64,000 bases of DNA from Apis mellifera (lineage: Eukaryota > Arthropoda > Insecta > Hymenoptera > Apidae), in the NCBI RefSeq assembly GCF_003254395.2, contig NC_037651.1:8562001-8626000 (forward strand), written 5' to 3'. Both the position numbers and the translations under genes were made by a program. Below, piece after piece: positions 26,501 to 41,100 of the stretch. The notes beneath the pieces are model-generated. The model did no database searches. It was not told the DNA's origin and saw only the letters and a list, made by a program, of their open reading frames with translations. How positions within the stretch are numbered: the stretch's first letter is position 1; every line of letters starts with the position of its first letter.

Positions 26501-29500
26501 CGTCTCTGTCGTAAATAAAAATTTCGGCTCGGATCTCGGATCGGTTGCATTTGAAACCGCGCGATCGAAACGTTTTCGCGCGATAATTGGTTCCGTTCCG
26601 TACGGAGTGGATCGAAGCCAGCGTTTTTTCAATGCGATTGCATTTTCACAATGACTAATAAAACGTCTGACGTAGAATTCTTAAAATTGCCAGGCGAAAA
26701 CATTTGGGTAGAGGGGATTACGTCAGAGACATCGGGGAATTAACTTTCTAAAAGAACAATTAACATTCTACGCCATCCTTCGACACACCCTACATTCGAT
26801 AACCGCTTCATACGTACGTATTGTATCATTCCAATAACTTGGAACAACCACATCGCTCGCCAGTATGGAATCGTCCCCTCTTTCGGACGCTATACCTCTT
26901 AATGTATAGTGCAAACCACAATACGCCTCGAATAAGGAAATGAGATCCTGTTTCGTTGTTCCTTCGATACGAGTACGAGTGAAATGAAGGAAAACGAAGA
27001 GGAGGAGGAGAAAGAGGAGGAGGAGGAAGAGGAGGTGGAGGATAAAATCGGTACGAGAGAGCGTTGCCTCTCCTCTCTCCACGTGGTTACGAGGCCACCC
27101 CTTTCGAGGCGATTTTCTCGAGAAAATGTCGGTCCACTCGGCGGGCGAAGGCCGAAAGGAGGGAAATTCACGGCGGGTTTTGCACCAGAGTCTGGTAGTC
27201 TTCAACCGTCGAGAGCTAAATATACATGTGTATACGTGGCCGAAGAGGAGACACGAAATGGCCCGGGAGGCTCGGTGTATCGCCACGCTGGAATCCCATA
27301 CGGGGAGAATTGAAATTATTCCCCCGATTTTTGTCGTGTCGTTTACATTATTTTCGCCTTTGAATATTAATGGGCATATGCTCTCCGGCGTTATGGCACA
27401 AGAAGTAACAACGGCGTATAATACTCGACTCTTAACGTTATTCTATTGTTTGCAAATCAGCTCTATTGTTTTCTCATATACCTCTATACTCTCCCGGTTC
27501 CCTCTTTGCCCTCCCCTTATGCACTCCTCCTCCCTCCAACCTCTTCCCCTTCCCCTCTCTCTTACGCCCTGAGACGCTCTTCTTTTACCCTCTCCTCCTT
27601 CTCTCGCTCCATTCTCCGCTCTTTCTTTTCGTGCTCGATCTTCTTCTTCTTCCTCTTCTTCTTCTTCTTCTTCCTCTTCTTCTACTTCTTCCTTCTTGTT
27701 CTTCTTGTTCTTCTTCTTCCTTCTTCTTCTCTTCGTCGTCGTGTCATCCTTTTACCCAATGTGCACACACGTACACACATATGCATGCACGCACACACGT
27801 ATGCGCCGCTTCGCGGTATTTTCTATTTGTTTCTACGATCGCTGCTTCCTCTCTTCTTCTTCTTCTTTCTTCCTTATATCGAGTTTCGCGCTCGGAACTA
27901 CCTACGAGACTCTCTCCACTCTCTATGAAACCCGGTGCGGGGGCCTACTCTGCAATCGAAATCCTCTTTGTGGCGCACGTACTGACTTTCCAATGTGTGG
28001 AAAGGGGGCTGCTGGATTCTTTTTGCCTTTTCTTCTTTCCTCCCTTTTGTGGGAGTCGCACGCTTCTTCCGGGGGACCTCCCGTCCACGTACGTTATTAT
28101 CGTCCCTTCTCTCTCTCTCTCTCTCTCTCTTCTGAATATTCTTTTCAACGTGGCGACCATTAAAGGACAGGATGGGACGACCGACTCCGCTTTATGACAC
28201 GGATTAGCGCGTCTCGAGAACGAGAAAAAATTTCCATGCTGTCCATGATTCCGTGTACACAGTCAAATTCTGTCACGTTTGCCGGCCATATTCCGCCTCT
28301 ATCCATGAATCATCCAAGGATAAGGAGACCGGCTCCGTCCAAATCTGCCAAACGTCCCGAGAAATTCTAATTAATCCGATCCACATACCGATTCCGTTAA
28401 AATTCTTCTCGAACAGGAATGATATTTCAATAGTCGAACGTTCCAATCGATCCCTGTTCTTCCTATATTTCTCAAAAATAAGAGAAAAAAAAAGAAAAAA
28501 CAAGAAAAGAAATAAAATCTCGAGATTTCGACTAATACTAATACTCGGACGTATTAATCATCGAGCGAGAAGAATTTTCTTGGCCGATCGGGGGACGACG
28601 GGGGCGGATTCGCCGATTTCCCGCGGAAATGGCCGCGAAACAACATTCTTTCCGCCGCATTGCCATGCGATCCGCACGCCGATCCGTAATATTGGGCATC
28701 GAAGGTCGGCGATAATTATGAGCGCGGAATATAAATGGTCGATCGGTGGCCACGGTTCCACCAACGATGGAACGCGATTGTCGCGCACGTGAGCCGCGTT
28801 CCTTGCGCAGGCGGGCGCGGGGGAAGAGAGTGGGGGAAGGGAAGGAGAGGAGACGAGGGGAGAGGAAAATCGACCGTCGGTCGTCGGTCGGTTTCGAGTC
28901 GGTTTGGCTCGAAAATGGGAATCGGTAGGAGGAAGACGAGGAGGGAGAGACGGCGAGACGGCGACGCAAACGGTGTGTGGCAATCGCTTCATAAATTCAA
29001 CCACGCAACTAACTAACGCCACGCGGATCGGCACCGCAGAATACGGCTTCGGAAATCGTACAGGATTCGAATAATTTGCACCGCGATGGGGCTTCCGGCC
29101 AACCATCGGTCCCGTCCCTCTTTTATTTCCTCGAGCCCGAGCTTCGAGAGCCCCGACCAGACGTGAAATTTCTTCTTCTCCTTCCTCTCCTTCTTCTTGT
29201 TTTCTTTGATCGCCGATTCCGATCATCCCCGATGAGCAGATCGTTGGTTGGTTGGTTGATGATCCGTCGCTTCGAATGGATGCGTTTGGGAAGGGAGGGA
29301 GGAAGGAAGGGAAGAAGGGAGGAGGAAGATTGTTTAAAATTCCTGTTGGAAACGAGGAATCGTTAATCGAGGACGCGGGTCGAAATGCATTTTCCCGCGC
29401 GGAACTTGTCTTGTTCTTGACACACATTTGCACATTGCACCGCCAAGGTCGACGACCTTGCCATTCCGTCCACTCGCGCGTTTTTTTTTCGGGGAACCGG

Positions 29501-32141
29501 AAGCCGTTTCCGCTCGCCGCGTAAAGGAGGATGTCGTTAACGATAAAGGTGGAATTTTTTGGCGCCGCGAGGAGCGAAACGTTGGTGGCCACCACCGATT
29601 CCTCTTCCAGTAGGGGATTTTTATATTTTTACAGAGGGGCAAAGCGAGAGTTTCGTTCGACGGGAACGAAGGGTTGGACGGGACGAGTCAATTTAGGCCG
29701 ATTCAAAGATTTATTTTATTACGCGTCAAATGCGTGTAAGGACAGAGAGAGAGAGAGAAAAAACCTTTTTTGTCGATCGACGCGCAGAAAATCGCAGCCT
29801 CCGCTTTGGTTAGGGATCCGATCTTTTCCCAAAAGATCGACGGGGCCCCGGATAATTTGGAGGCATTCAACTTTTCAACGACACGTGTCGCGCGCGGATT
29901 CATAGAGAGGCGCGCACACACGCTTTCTCTTTCTCTCTCTCTCTTTCTCCGCGCGTTGTCCCACCATCGAGTTGCGTGGGCGGCCCCCTTTCGTCCCCAT
30001 CGCGAGCACGGCCCTGAGCATGCTGGTGGTGCATTGTACATCGTAATGTATTTTCTTTTAGGTACCGCCGACAATAGCGAGCCTGGCGGCGATGAAGGTG
30101 GAGGCAGCTGACCCGAAGGTTTCCGGTGAGTTACTATTTCCGCCTCCTTACGGAATTATCGGGATCGTAATTAGATTCAAATCGAGTCTCCGCCGTTCGA
30201 CGACCCTGCGCCAACCGGCAAGCAGACAGGAAGGGGAGGGACGTATGGGAATGAAAGAAAAAAAAAAAGGGAAGAAAAAAAAAGGAAGAAAAAAAAAAGG
30301 AAGATGCGACGAGAGGGAAAACGAGAGAAAAGGCACGGCGTTGGGGGGGAGGGCGATCGTGGCGACTCGTGGGGGGAGGGGGGAGACAGAGAGGCAAGGG
30401 GTCGCGAGCGGTGCACGGCGTCCACGTACGAAATCGACTCGAGCTCGACTCGGAGTTCGAGAGAGAAGACCCATCGCGCAATAAAAGTTCGTCGGATCGC
30501 GAGTTTCTCTTTTTCTTTTGCTTTTCCTTTTTTTTTTCTTTTTCTTTTTTTTTTTTTCCGGAAGCAAAGCAGCTGCTGCGCGCGCGCGCGAGGATCGCTC
30601 TCCACGATTTTTTCTTTTTTTTTTTTTTTTCTTGAGCCCGGACACGACGAGGTTGTTAACCTCTCGTAGAAACGCTTCCCCTCGTCGAGCGTTTATCTCG
30701 TACGGAGGGATGAATCGCTCAACAGGTGGTCCACGAGTTTCGATCCGCGTTTCGAGAGCGTAATATATATATATTCTCGGAGCTTCCTCGGAGAGAAGTT
30801 GCGCGCGGCTGCGTTTTTTTCCAAATTGTTCGAATCCTTGCGCGGGGAATCGGCGGACAATGGTCCCGCATCCGAGGCCCAATTATCGATTATTGGCAGA
30901 ATCGTGGTCACGTGGCAGAGGCGTGCATCGTCTCGGCTCGAGAAGGAGGAAGGAGCGCGCTACGCGACCGTCTCTCGCCTTCTCTATTTACTCGATCGAA
31001 TCGGTTGTTGCAGGCGGGTCGTAAATCGTGCGCAACCTGACGAAACGAGTCGTCGTGTCCTCCCATGCTTTCAGCGTTTTGTGGCCTGCTGGGGCTCTTC
31101 CCCCTTTATTGGAATATCCGCCCACAGCATTATGGGAATTATCAAGGAAATGGGATGAGCGCAAAGTGGGTCCCACGAGGGAGCTGAAGGGGGTTTGTGC
31201 CTGGTCGCGACGATCGGGAAAGAGAGGAAGACCGTGCGTGGAAACGGATTCATGCAGGTCCCCCATACACACCCCACACACCCCCCCTTTCAATGCGTTC
31301 CATTCGAAAAATTGTGTCATCGATGGAGAGATATATCTCGTGGTCCTCGTGATAGGCGAATCGACGGGGATGACGCGTCTCTTCTTTTTTTTTTCCTTTC
31401 TTTAACCATCTCCTAGTCGTTGAAATGTTGAAAACAAGACGCTGGATCGATCCATCGATCCGATGGAATTTATCCGCCGATTCATTACGTCTCACGAAAG
31501 AACGTGCGTGAGAACGTTGGTTGAAGGAAAGTTGTCGTCGTTACGTCAGATCGATTCCGAGCAGAAGAGATTCCTAAACGAGCTACACGCAACACGACGA
31601 AGAAAAAAGAGAAGGAGGAGAAGGAGGAGGAGAAGGAGGAGGTCCCTCCTAGCGAAAGAGGTCCTCGTGACGTTCTCGACGACGACAAAACGACGACGAG
31701 TTAATTTTAGATCGTGCCACGAAGCACCGCGATCGATCGATTATAGAATCGAGAGAAGAGTCAGTGACTCGATGAGAATTTCATTAATTATAGGACATCG
31801 CGGGGATAGGATCTGCCGCGTTGCGTAATCGCATCGATACTCGTTTATAAATACGCGCACCAAGCTCGAAACGTCTACCTATCGCGTCGCCGTCTCGTCC
31901 CGTCTCCTCTCTCTCTCTCTCCCTTTCTTCTCTCTCTCGTTTTGTCACATCCGATCCGCGAGGATTCTTCTGTTTCTCGTTTTCTTTCTCTGACCCGTGT
32001 CCCCCTCCCCCTCTCCTCGATCGTTCCTCATCGTCGTTTCGAGCGTCTCTCTGGTTCGCCAGTCTGGTCGTCGACGACCACGACGACCACGACCACGATC
32101 GCAAACCACGATCGCAACGTCGACGATGACGACGACAACGA

Positions 32142-32172
<31 letters not shown>

Positions 32173-35100
32173 AAACGTTTTCGATTTGGAAAACGAAGAA
32201 ACGAATCAGAACCGACAGAGCGGAAATTATATGTAATCGTTTGACAAAGGAGTGCCGAAGGAAGGGGGAGAGAGAGAAAGAGAGGAGTGGGCGGCCTCTC
32301 TCGGTGTCTCTGTTATCCAGAGACACATTCCCACAATTTCGGATCGGCCAATCAACGTCTCGCGCTCCCGGACGATATTAAACTCGTCGCGAGATCCGCG
32401 TTGAAACCGAATAAAATAAAATTGTGCGTTGTTGGTCAGCCGTTGTTAGTTGCGCGCGTTCGTCCCGACTGCGAGAAAGGGGGAAAAAAAAGAGGAGAGA
32501 GAGAGAGAGAGAGTGTGTGAGAGAGTGTCGGCGGGGGAGGGAGGGTGTGGAGTGGAGAGGCAGAGACGGCGAGACAGATGGCCGGGAGAAAGAAGGAGAG
32601 AGAGAAAGAGGCGAGGTGGGATAGGGGGAGGGGGAGAAGGATCGGCGGCGGCGGCGTAAGGAGAAAGAGAGAAAGAGAGAGGGGGAGGGAGAGAGAGGGC
32701 AGCAATCAAAGCTGATTAAGCCCACAACTGGGGAATCTGTGGGGCCAGTGTCTCACGCCAATCTCGCCCAATCAACCGGTTGGCCGGGGAGATTTAAAAA
32801 ATAGAATGCCTACTGTCAATTGTCCCATAATTTAAATAAATCGAATAAATGGACAAAGTGGCCAATTAGAGTAGTAGTTGCTGCTTGCTGCTTTAACGCA
32901 TTATTCTCTCTTTCTCGCGGTGTCTTCGCCTCCCCCTCCCCCCTCCTCCCCTTCCCTCCCCTCCCCTCTCCTTTGTCCACCCTCCACCATCCCCCTGCCA
33001 AACCATCCTCGCTACAATGTCCTCGGTCATCGCTTGGCCCATCTTTCAACGTCTCCTTCGAGCCTCTCTCTTCCCTTTTCTCCTTTCGCTCTCTTAACTC
33101 GATCGGAGATCGGGCCACGTTAACGTTTAAACCTCCCCCAACGAGAAGAAGGCCACCTTGCGTATATTATACGTTGTTCAAGATCGTTCGAGTTTCGCTT
33201 CCGCCGTTTTCTCCGTCTCAACAACATTCTATCTTCGATCGTGTTCGAAATGTAAATCCACACAATTTTCACGTGAAACGATCGAGAGACAGAAATGGTT
33301 CGAGTCTGATTGCATATACGATGCATACGAAGAGAAGAATTGGCAAGAGAGAGAGAGAGAGAGAGATCAAAGTTTCGTAGTAGCGGGGAATGGATGGATC
33401 CGAAGATGATCCTTGTTTCGCAGTAGTTGTATTCCATCATCATTCCGTGGATGCACAAACGAAGCTTAATTGATTATCCGCGACCCGGTGGCCCCCGTAC
33501 GCTCGTCTTCGATTATGGTCGCATCGAAATTTCAGCGAAGCCGCGTTACGTGGAATGGCACGGACGGGCTTTAACAATTACAAGCAATTTACGACTCGAA
33601 CAATTACCGCCGACATCCGTGAACCACGTTTGCCAAGCTGCACCTGTTCGACATTCATTTACGACGGATGCTTAACAGCCTCGTTGATACGCGGCGGTCA
33701 TTAATTCGCATTAAATACAATTCAATTAACAGTTCCTGCCCGGTTCCAACCCGTCCATCCTCCATCCGTTCCATTAATATGCCGAACATTCGCCGAAAAT
33801 TACGTCCGTTACTTACGGTTAGCGCGCGATAAGCATTAATCGAACAACTTTGCGCCCCCTCTCCGCTGCTTTACGATCTTGTCGCGCGCTCTCCGTTCTC
33901 CACTACGTTCGTCCGTGTATCCGTCGACATCGCGAATATTGATTCTTGAACGTACGTATACTCCAACCTTAACCGTTTATTAATAACCGATAACGACGCG
34001 GTGGACAATACCGACTGATGTCTCGACTCTTCTCCATCATTTTTTTTTCTTTTTTTTTTTTTAAATTTCGTTAATCGAAATCAATCGGGGAGGGCGGAAA
34101 TTATCCCCGAGAAAAATCGAAATCCCTCCCCCCCTCCCTTCCTCCCCTTTCTCTCGCACAACGACGGCGCGGTATCCTTCTCCTCCTCCCTTTCCAAGAA
34201 AATCTCATTAAACCGCGTGTTACGGTGATCAAGAAATCGGCACGCCGGAGCTTTTAACCATCCTCCACACGGAGAAGGAAGAAATTCTATTCGTCGGCCG
34301 GTTCGTTCGGCGGGGTTGCACGTTCGGTCGAGAGCGGAGAGGCGGGGGAAAAAATGCGGCGTATTAAGCGGCCAATTATGCGAATCTGGCTCATCTCGGC
34401 GGAGCAACGGCTGTGTAACGCATGTCTGGAAGGTAGATAAGGTACCCTCGTAGAGGTTGCTCGTACACCTACGTGGGCTGGCAGTCAAGTCGAGGCAGCC
34501 GACCGGGCAAATAACAAATAAAGCATAAACGGGAGCTACAATAAATAACTGGTGCACCGCGTTCTCTGCATATACTCGCCGAGCCACCACGGACCCTTCG
34601 GGGCCTTATTTCTCTCTCTCTCTCTCTTTCTCTCTCCTCTCCCTCCACTCCACGTTCCTCCACCCCCACCAATGGGCCCCCTTTAAGGACCATATATATG
34701 TCATAACGTAGTCGCCGAGAGAACAGGCCGGGATTTGAGAAAAATCGTTTCTGACTTATGCGGTTGCCGTGAAAACGGATTTAGGGGACCACTTTTATCT
34801 CTCTCTCTCTCTCTCTCTCTCTTTCGCTCTTTCTCCCTTCTCTTCCTCTCGTTTTATTTGAGATCGTACATTTTTGAGGAATTACAACGAGTCCCGAGGA
34901 CCTCCTTTGGGAACGAAATGTGAATAACCTTATTCGAAACGGAACGCGTTCCTCTTCCACGAGATTTCACGTTTTTTGAAACGTTTTATTGGACGGATCA
35001 TCTGGAATTCTGGATTTTCGGAGAAACCGTGGGTCGATCGAAAATTTGTTCGATCAGTTCAATTATTAGGACGGAAGAGTAGTTAGTTAGTTAATTAGTC

Positions 35101-38100
35101 AGTAGGTGGAAACGTGGAGTTGGAATTAATTATTTCGGACGGCACGATAAATAAATTTGACAGGTATCTACCACCGATTCGTTGCTTTCTTTCTCGCCTC
35201 GCTCTCTCTTTCTCGCGTCGGCCCTCTCCGCATAATTGGTTACAGATGCATTATTCTTCGGCTCGGCTCGTTTCGCAGCCCATGCATAAACATTAAACTC
35301 TTACGACATGGGCGTCGTTCCTTTTTTTTTTTCTCTCACTCTCTTTCTCTCTCTCTCTCTTTATTTTACTCCACCTTTTTTTCCAACCCTTTTTCTCCGT
35401 CTCTCTCTCTCCCGCCCCCCCTCCCCCTCCTCCCCTCTTTTTTACCTCGGCCGATTGTGTTTCTAATTTCGCTAACACTCGTGAACCGTCCGGGACTGAT
35501 TGAAATTCCTCCGATTGTTTGAGGAGGACCGCGTTCGAGATCTTTGACTCGGGGCTGCCCCCGAGGTGGATGCGGCGCGATAAAAAATAATTAAAAACCA
35601 TTTCGATCCCGCCAACCAAGCTCGTAAATTTAAACGAGAATTTGGTTATCGGGAAACGGTGTACGCTATTAATTTATAATTCGCGTGTAATTCAATGTAA
35701 ACTGAACACAAAAGTTGGCTGGTACTAAAATGTCGGTAAGTTAATACCTCATCTTCGTCACGCGGCCACCTCACTTTATCTAACGCAAACTTTAATTGCT
35801 CGTAACTCGATGAATAAACTTCGACCGAAACTTTCGTGCATTAACTTTTATACGTTTGATTCGCCTTCTAGAATCGATCCTCCGAACGTGTCTCACGAAT
35901 GTACAGAAAAAAAAAAAAAAAAATAAAAAAGAGGAGGAAAAAAACAATCTCTCGTAAAATACGAATTATAATTATATCTAGAAATACATAAATATACATA
36001 TACATATATATATATACAGGGAAAATTCGAGACGTTCGAATGGTCGTCGAGAAAAGAAAAAAAGAAGAAGAAGAAAAAAAGAAACGAATAGCTGAGAGGG
36101 AAGAGAGGGAATTTCGCGAAACAATGCGGTCGAGTCGGGACGCATAGGTTGGATCCCCCGGTAGGATGAAAAAGTACACGGTCCAAAGAGCTAGAGACTG
36201 GATTGGAAATTTTATTATTTATATTTGAAATTTATTATCGCCCGGATCCCCGGGTCCCCGGGGCCCGTGAAACGGCCGATCCTCCTCGCCCCCTTCCCCT
36301 CCGTCCCCTCCGGTATTCTTTCCGCGGCGTGTTCTGCCCTCCCTCCCTCCTTCCTTCCTTCTCGCGCCGGCGTCTCGTCGCCGGCCTAATTTATCGTTCC
36401 TCAACTTTTTATTAATTTCTTACCGCTCGCGGAATCGCGATCGCATTAAAAGGAACGGTCACCGAAATGCGAATCGGTACACAGACGGCGGAATGCCGTC
36501 CCTAATTTTTCGCTCTCCTTCTCCTTCTCCTCCCCCTCACGGAGAGCAGCGCCGCGCGGGGAGGATCCATCTCCTCCTCCTCCTCCTCCTCCTCCTCCTC
36601 CGTTCTTTTAGCGCGCGGCGCCCGTTGGCCGCCCCGCCATCGATGCCTATCGGCACACCGGCCAGAAGAAACGCATTTTTCCTCAAACTGCCGCGCTGGT
36701 GGCGCTCGGTCGCCACCAACCCCTCCTCGCCGCCCCCTCCTCAGGTAAAAAGGGGCCGAGTTGAAAATTCCGACAATTCGACCACGATCCCCCTCCCTCT
36801 GCCTCTGCTTCACCCGCGCTCCTTCCAACGTTCGAGAGAAGTCGAAGAGAAGCCGACCGTTAGTTAATTCCTCCGCTCGATATCTATTTATATATATATA
36901 TATGTGTGTGTGTGTATGTACGTCGAGGAAGTATGTTTCCGGGGTTGAAGAGAAAAACGGGTTTTTTCAGCTCGAAGATCTGGCATTGAATCGTCGGTTA
37001 ATATATATAATGAGTGTACTCGTGTCGAGTATAACGATACGTGTAAAGGAGCGGGTGAAGAGGGGATCTCTGAGGCCGAGGAGGTTTCAAGGTTCGCGAC
37101 AGCTCGAAATTAGACGTTAAGATTCGATTAGTTAATCGGCGCCGGGGGAGGGGGATAAATTGGTGGCCGGGGTTTGTAATTCTTGGCGGGCGGGCGAAAA
37201 ATCGCGAGACGTCGGCCAGGAAAGAAACGAGGACGGGCAAAAGCGAAATAGGGAGGTTAGAGGGAGGGAGGGGGGGATCATCGAAACGGACGGGCATCGA
37301 TCGATAGGACGGGATAAGAGTAGGCAACGGATAGATTCCTGAGAGTTTCGAGGACGGCATGCGACGATTGCCAATCGCCTGCTTGTTTCCCGATACAAAG
37401 CCGATCGGGGCCAATCGAGCGGCCAACAAACATTGCGGCACACCATTCGCTTTCGCAATTCCCTTTTCGAACTCGAGTTCACTTTTATTGCCAGATATTC
37501 TGCCAGCCCCTGCCTACCCTCCTCGCGACCCCCTCCCTCCCTCCTCTGGCGCGGTCGAGCGTTAATTATAGCGAGGAGCGGAGGGAAAAAAAAGAAAAAA
37601 GAGAAAAACGAAACGACTCTCTTTCTTCTTTAGTCCACTGTTTCTCTTCCCTCGTCTTCCTCTAGTCTTCCTCTTTATCTTCGCGCAAACAAGAAGAAGA
37701 TTCGCGAACGAAGCGAGGAATCGTTCCATCGTTCGTTACGATCATCGATCGATGGAATGGAAATATCGGCGCGAGCCGATTTTTCGAACGAGCACAAACG
37801 GGCGTATCGTGGCTCGCCTCGATCTCCTTTTTGGACGGGCGTCGTTTCCCCGGCGTCGAGGGAAGGAGGAGGAGAAGGAGCTCGGCCGCTTAATCGCGCA
37901 CTTAAATATTTATACGCGCGGGAATATAAATCGAATCGATTCATAAAAGGGCCGGGAGTGGATGGAGGAGCGAGAGGAGCGGCGGCAACAGCGGGTTTCT
38001 CGGGAGCGTGGCCAGGGAAACAAGACGATGGTCGAGGGACCGCGATCCTTCGGCTCGTTGGCAAAAAAGGGCGAAAACGAGAGAGAGAGGAGGGGGAGGA

Positions 38101-41100
38101 AAGAGGGAGAGAGGCGACGAGGTATACATCGCCTCTCTCCCTCTTCTCCCGTTTGGCTGCTCTATTAATTAGCTCGCGGCAGCTCGCTCTCTCTCCACTC
38201 TGTTAATTTACTCTCGGAGGGGGCGCATTTTATTTTTCGTACGGGCCTGAGCGTCTTCGTCGTCGTCGTCCTCGTCCTCGTCGTCGTCGATCCTCCCGGT
38301 CGCCTCCTCAATCCGGCTCTATTAATTAGCCGGGGCCCTTTTTTCCCCGCGGTCGGGCCCGTAAGACCCGTCGAATCCCGTCAGGAAAAAGGGAACGGCG
38401 GGCACGGGAGAAAAAGAAAGCGCGGCCAGCGTCCGTCTCGGATTCCAGAATCACCGGAAAGGGAGAAGAAATATTCCGGTTTCGAGCAAAACGATCCTCC
38501 TCTCTCCCTCTCTTTCCCTCTCTCTCTCTTTTTCTCGATTGCTGCTCGTGGCTCTGTTCGCGAATCCCGGACCGTTTTCGTTGGAACTCGTACAGCAACG
38601 ATCCTCTTTGGCCGATCGGTTATGTATGACGGTTTCGTAACGCGTGGGATTCTACTTCTCGAGGGTCGAATTTTCGAAACGAATTTGCAAATTACGTAAT
38701 ATAATACAACTCGATCGTGACGTGGAATGGATAAAGATGACGAAACAGGCTAGTTCTTCAGAGTTAAAAATCTCGCGAGGGGGAATTGTTGTTGTTGTTG
38801 TTGGTTGAATCGTTGCGTCGATGAGAGATTGGAAGGAGATTGTTTAAAGGGAAGTGGAAAATGGAGATTGGACGCACGAGAGCCGATTTCGAAGCGATAT
38901 ATGGGTGGATTCGTTGGAAGGGGCGATTTGTCAAACGCTTTAACAGCTGCCGTACGCCGACAGCATTATGGAGAGGAGTGTATTATCGATTTTCACCAAG
39001 TAATTCAGACGCCATGCTTGTCCAGCCACGCGGAAAGCGCTTAATCCGAAACCCTTCGAACAGTTTTGCACACGTTAAACCGCATAAAACGCCAAGTCTC
39101 GCACCCGTGTACACCTACGGGTTCAGCAAAATTTCAATTTCTCGATTTTTTATGGAAAATTTTATTGCTCGTCCCTCCTCTACATCGTATTAAAAGAAAG
39201 TAAAAAGAAGAAGAGGAAGAAGAGGTCTAATTATATAACGCTTAATCGTCCCTACAATTTTTTTTTTTTTTCTTCTCTTCAATTAACCAATTTTGTGCTG
39301 AAAATTCTCATCTCTTCACCGGATGGAACGAATCGCGTGCACTTATGAAGACATTCGGTTACCGTTCGATCAGCTCGAAGCTGGAATCGAGCGCGAAGGA
39401 AATTACACGGTGCGTCGATCGAATCTCTCTCGGTCAATCGATGATGCCTCTTCAAACAAACTCGTGGCGCATTCCTCGCGAATCCTCTTCTTCCTCTCTT
39501 TTCGTTCCATCGATTTCTTTCCCACCCGCCTCCCCTCTCTTCGCTACGAGATATCCGCAACATCTCTCGAAAGAGGAGAAGAAGAAGAAGAAGAAGAAGA
39601 AGATATACTCTTCTTTATATAATTTCGTTCCCGTATTCCGCGATCGGCCTACACTCGCGAGCGCAAAGTTTCATTATTTTTCGTTGGAAAAAGGGTGGCC
39701 AGAAATATACGGAATATCCGCGAGCGCGCCGGCATCCGGTTGACTATTTCGAGAATATAATCGCGAAAAGAGGAGAGGAAAAGAGGGGACGACGGAATGG
39801 AGAAGAAATGGAAAAGGGGCAAGCCGAGTGTTGAGAAAGCAGCCCGTTTTTCTACCTCCTTCTAGGCTTACTTAACTCCTTCCCTCGCCTTCCTCCTTTA
39901 TCCAACGCTCCAACCGCCCCACCCCTTTCCCCTCCCCTGTAATGGGCCGTTTCGTTTCGTCCCGAGCACGCGATGACAGGGCCAACTACCGAGAAACAAT
40001 TTCGGAATACGCCGCGCATAAACGCCGCGCATTCGAATTCCACGAGTCCCGATTCATTCTTCCTCCTCCTCTCGAAACTCGTCGTGGATGCTCTGGAAAA
40101 TTACATATATATATGTTTCGTAACATACTTCTCCCTCTCCTTTGACTCATCGTCGTTTCCTCCGCGTCATCGATCTCGTTAAAATCTCGTTAAAATCTCG
40201 GGATCGATTTGTCGCTCGATCGATCGATCGGCTCCTTCTCTTTCCTTTTCTCCTTCCTTTTCTTTTCTCTCTCTTATCTATATACCTCGACGACGATATC
40301 TCTTCGCGCACGAATAAAGAGGAGGAGGTGGAGGATTCACGCAAGAAGAATCGCGAGATGTATCTAATTAAAAAGATAGAGATCGTAACGGTACACGGAT
40401 TAATAATTCATTCAAGGGTTATTAGTATCCCTTACGATCTTGTTTCCCTCGGCCCGATCAAAGAGGCAAAAGATAGAAGGTGGATAGAAGGAAGGAGGGG
40501 TGGGTTGGTTCGCTGCCATACCCATGCGCGTGTCCATAACTTGTCCGAATTTCCGGCCGTGTGTGTCGCGGGACCGGTGGTTCGGGGAAGTAAACCCCGT
40601 AAATCAATTTCCTCGAGCGAGTCTCGAGAAAATGACAGAGAGAGAGAGGGAGGGAGAGCGGTGGCGTCGTCGTGTCGTTAATAAATCGAGCTTTCTTCCT
40701 CGGCTTTATCCCCGGGTTCGCGTCGTTCCACCGATTCGCCATAAGTCGCTTAAAGCCGTTCCTCTTCGCCGCTTTGGTAATTCGAGTTAGCCGTTCAGGC
40801 CCTCTCTCTCCCTCCCTCTTCCCTCCCCCTTCTCTCTGTTATTTCGCGCTTGGCGAGAAGGAAAGCGAGAAAAAGGAAAGCGTCGTACCGTCGGTGGAAA
40901 CGAGCGGCGGGGGAGAGTGCGGAGGGCCGAAAGAGAGAGAGAAAGAGACCACGCCGATTGTTTTAGCCAAACTAAAACGGCCGAACTGAGAACTCGGCGG
41001 GAGGGTCAGGGCCGTGACGTCTCTCGGGGTCTCGGGAAACAGGAACGTTTCGTCATTCCAACTCCTCTCGATATCTTCATCCTCCCTCCAATGCAAATTT

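Noticed and set aside
28558..29595. 345-codon minus-strand open frame in intron 4
   Set aside because: No recognisable domain, Arg/Pro/Ser-rich translation typical of CpG-rich stop-poor DNA, and several overlapping frames of similar length in other phases.
31848..31856. TATA-like TTATAAATA, possible intronic promoter
   Set aside because: No arthropod initiator at the right distance and no associated exon; a similar TATAAATA near 45887 is equally isolated.
41091..41098. Perfect POU octamer ATGCAAAT in intron 5, tempting because Pdm acts before Castor in fly neuroblasts
   Set aside because: About two octamers are expected by chance on both strands of 64 kb, and others lie at 60566 and 62872 in intergenic DNA.
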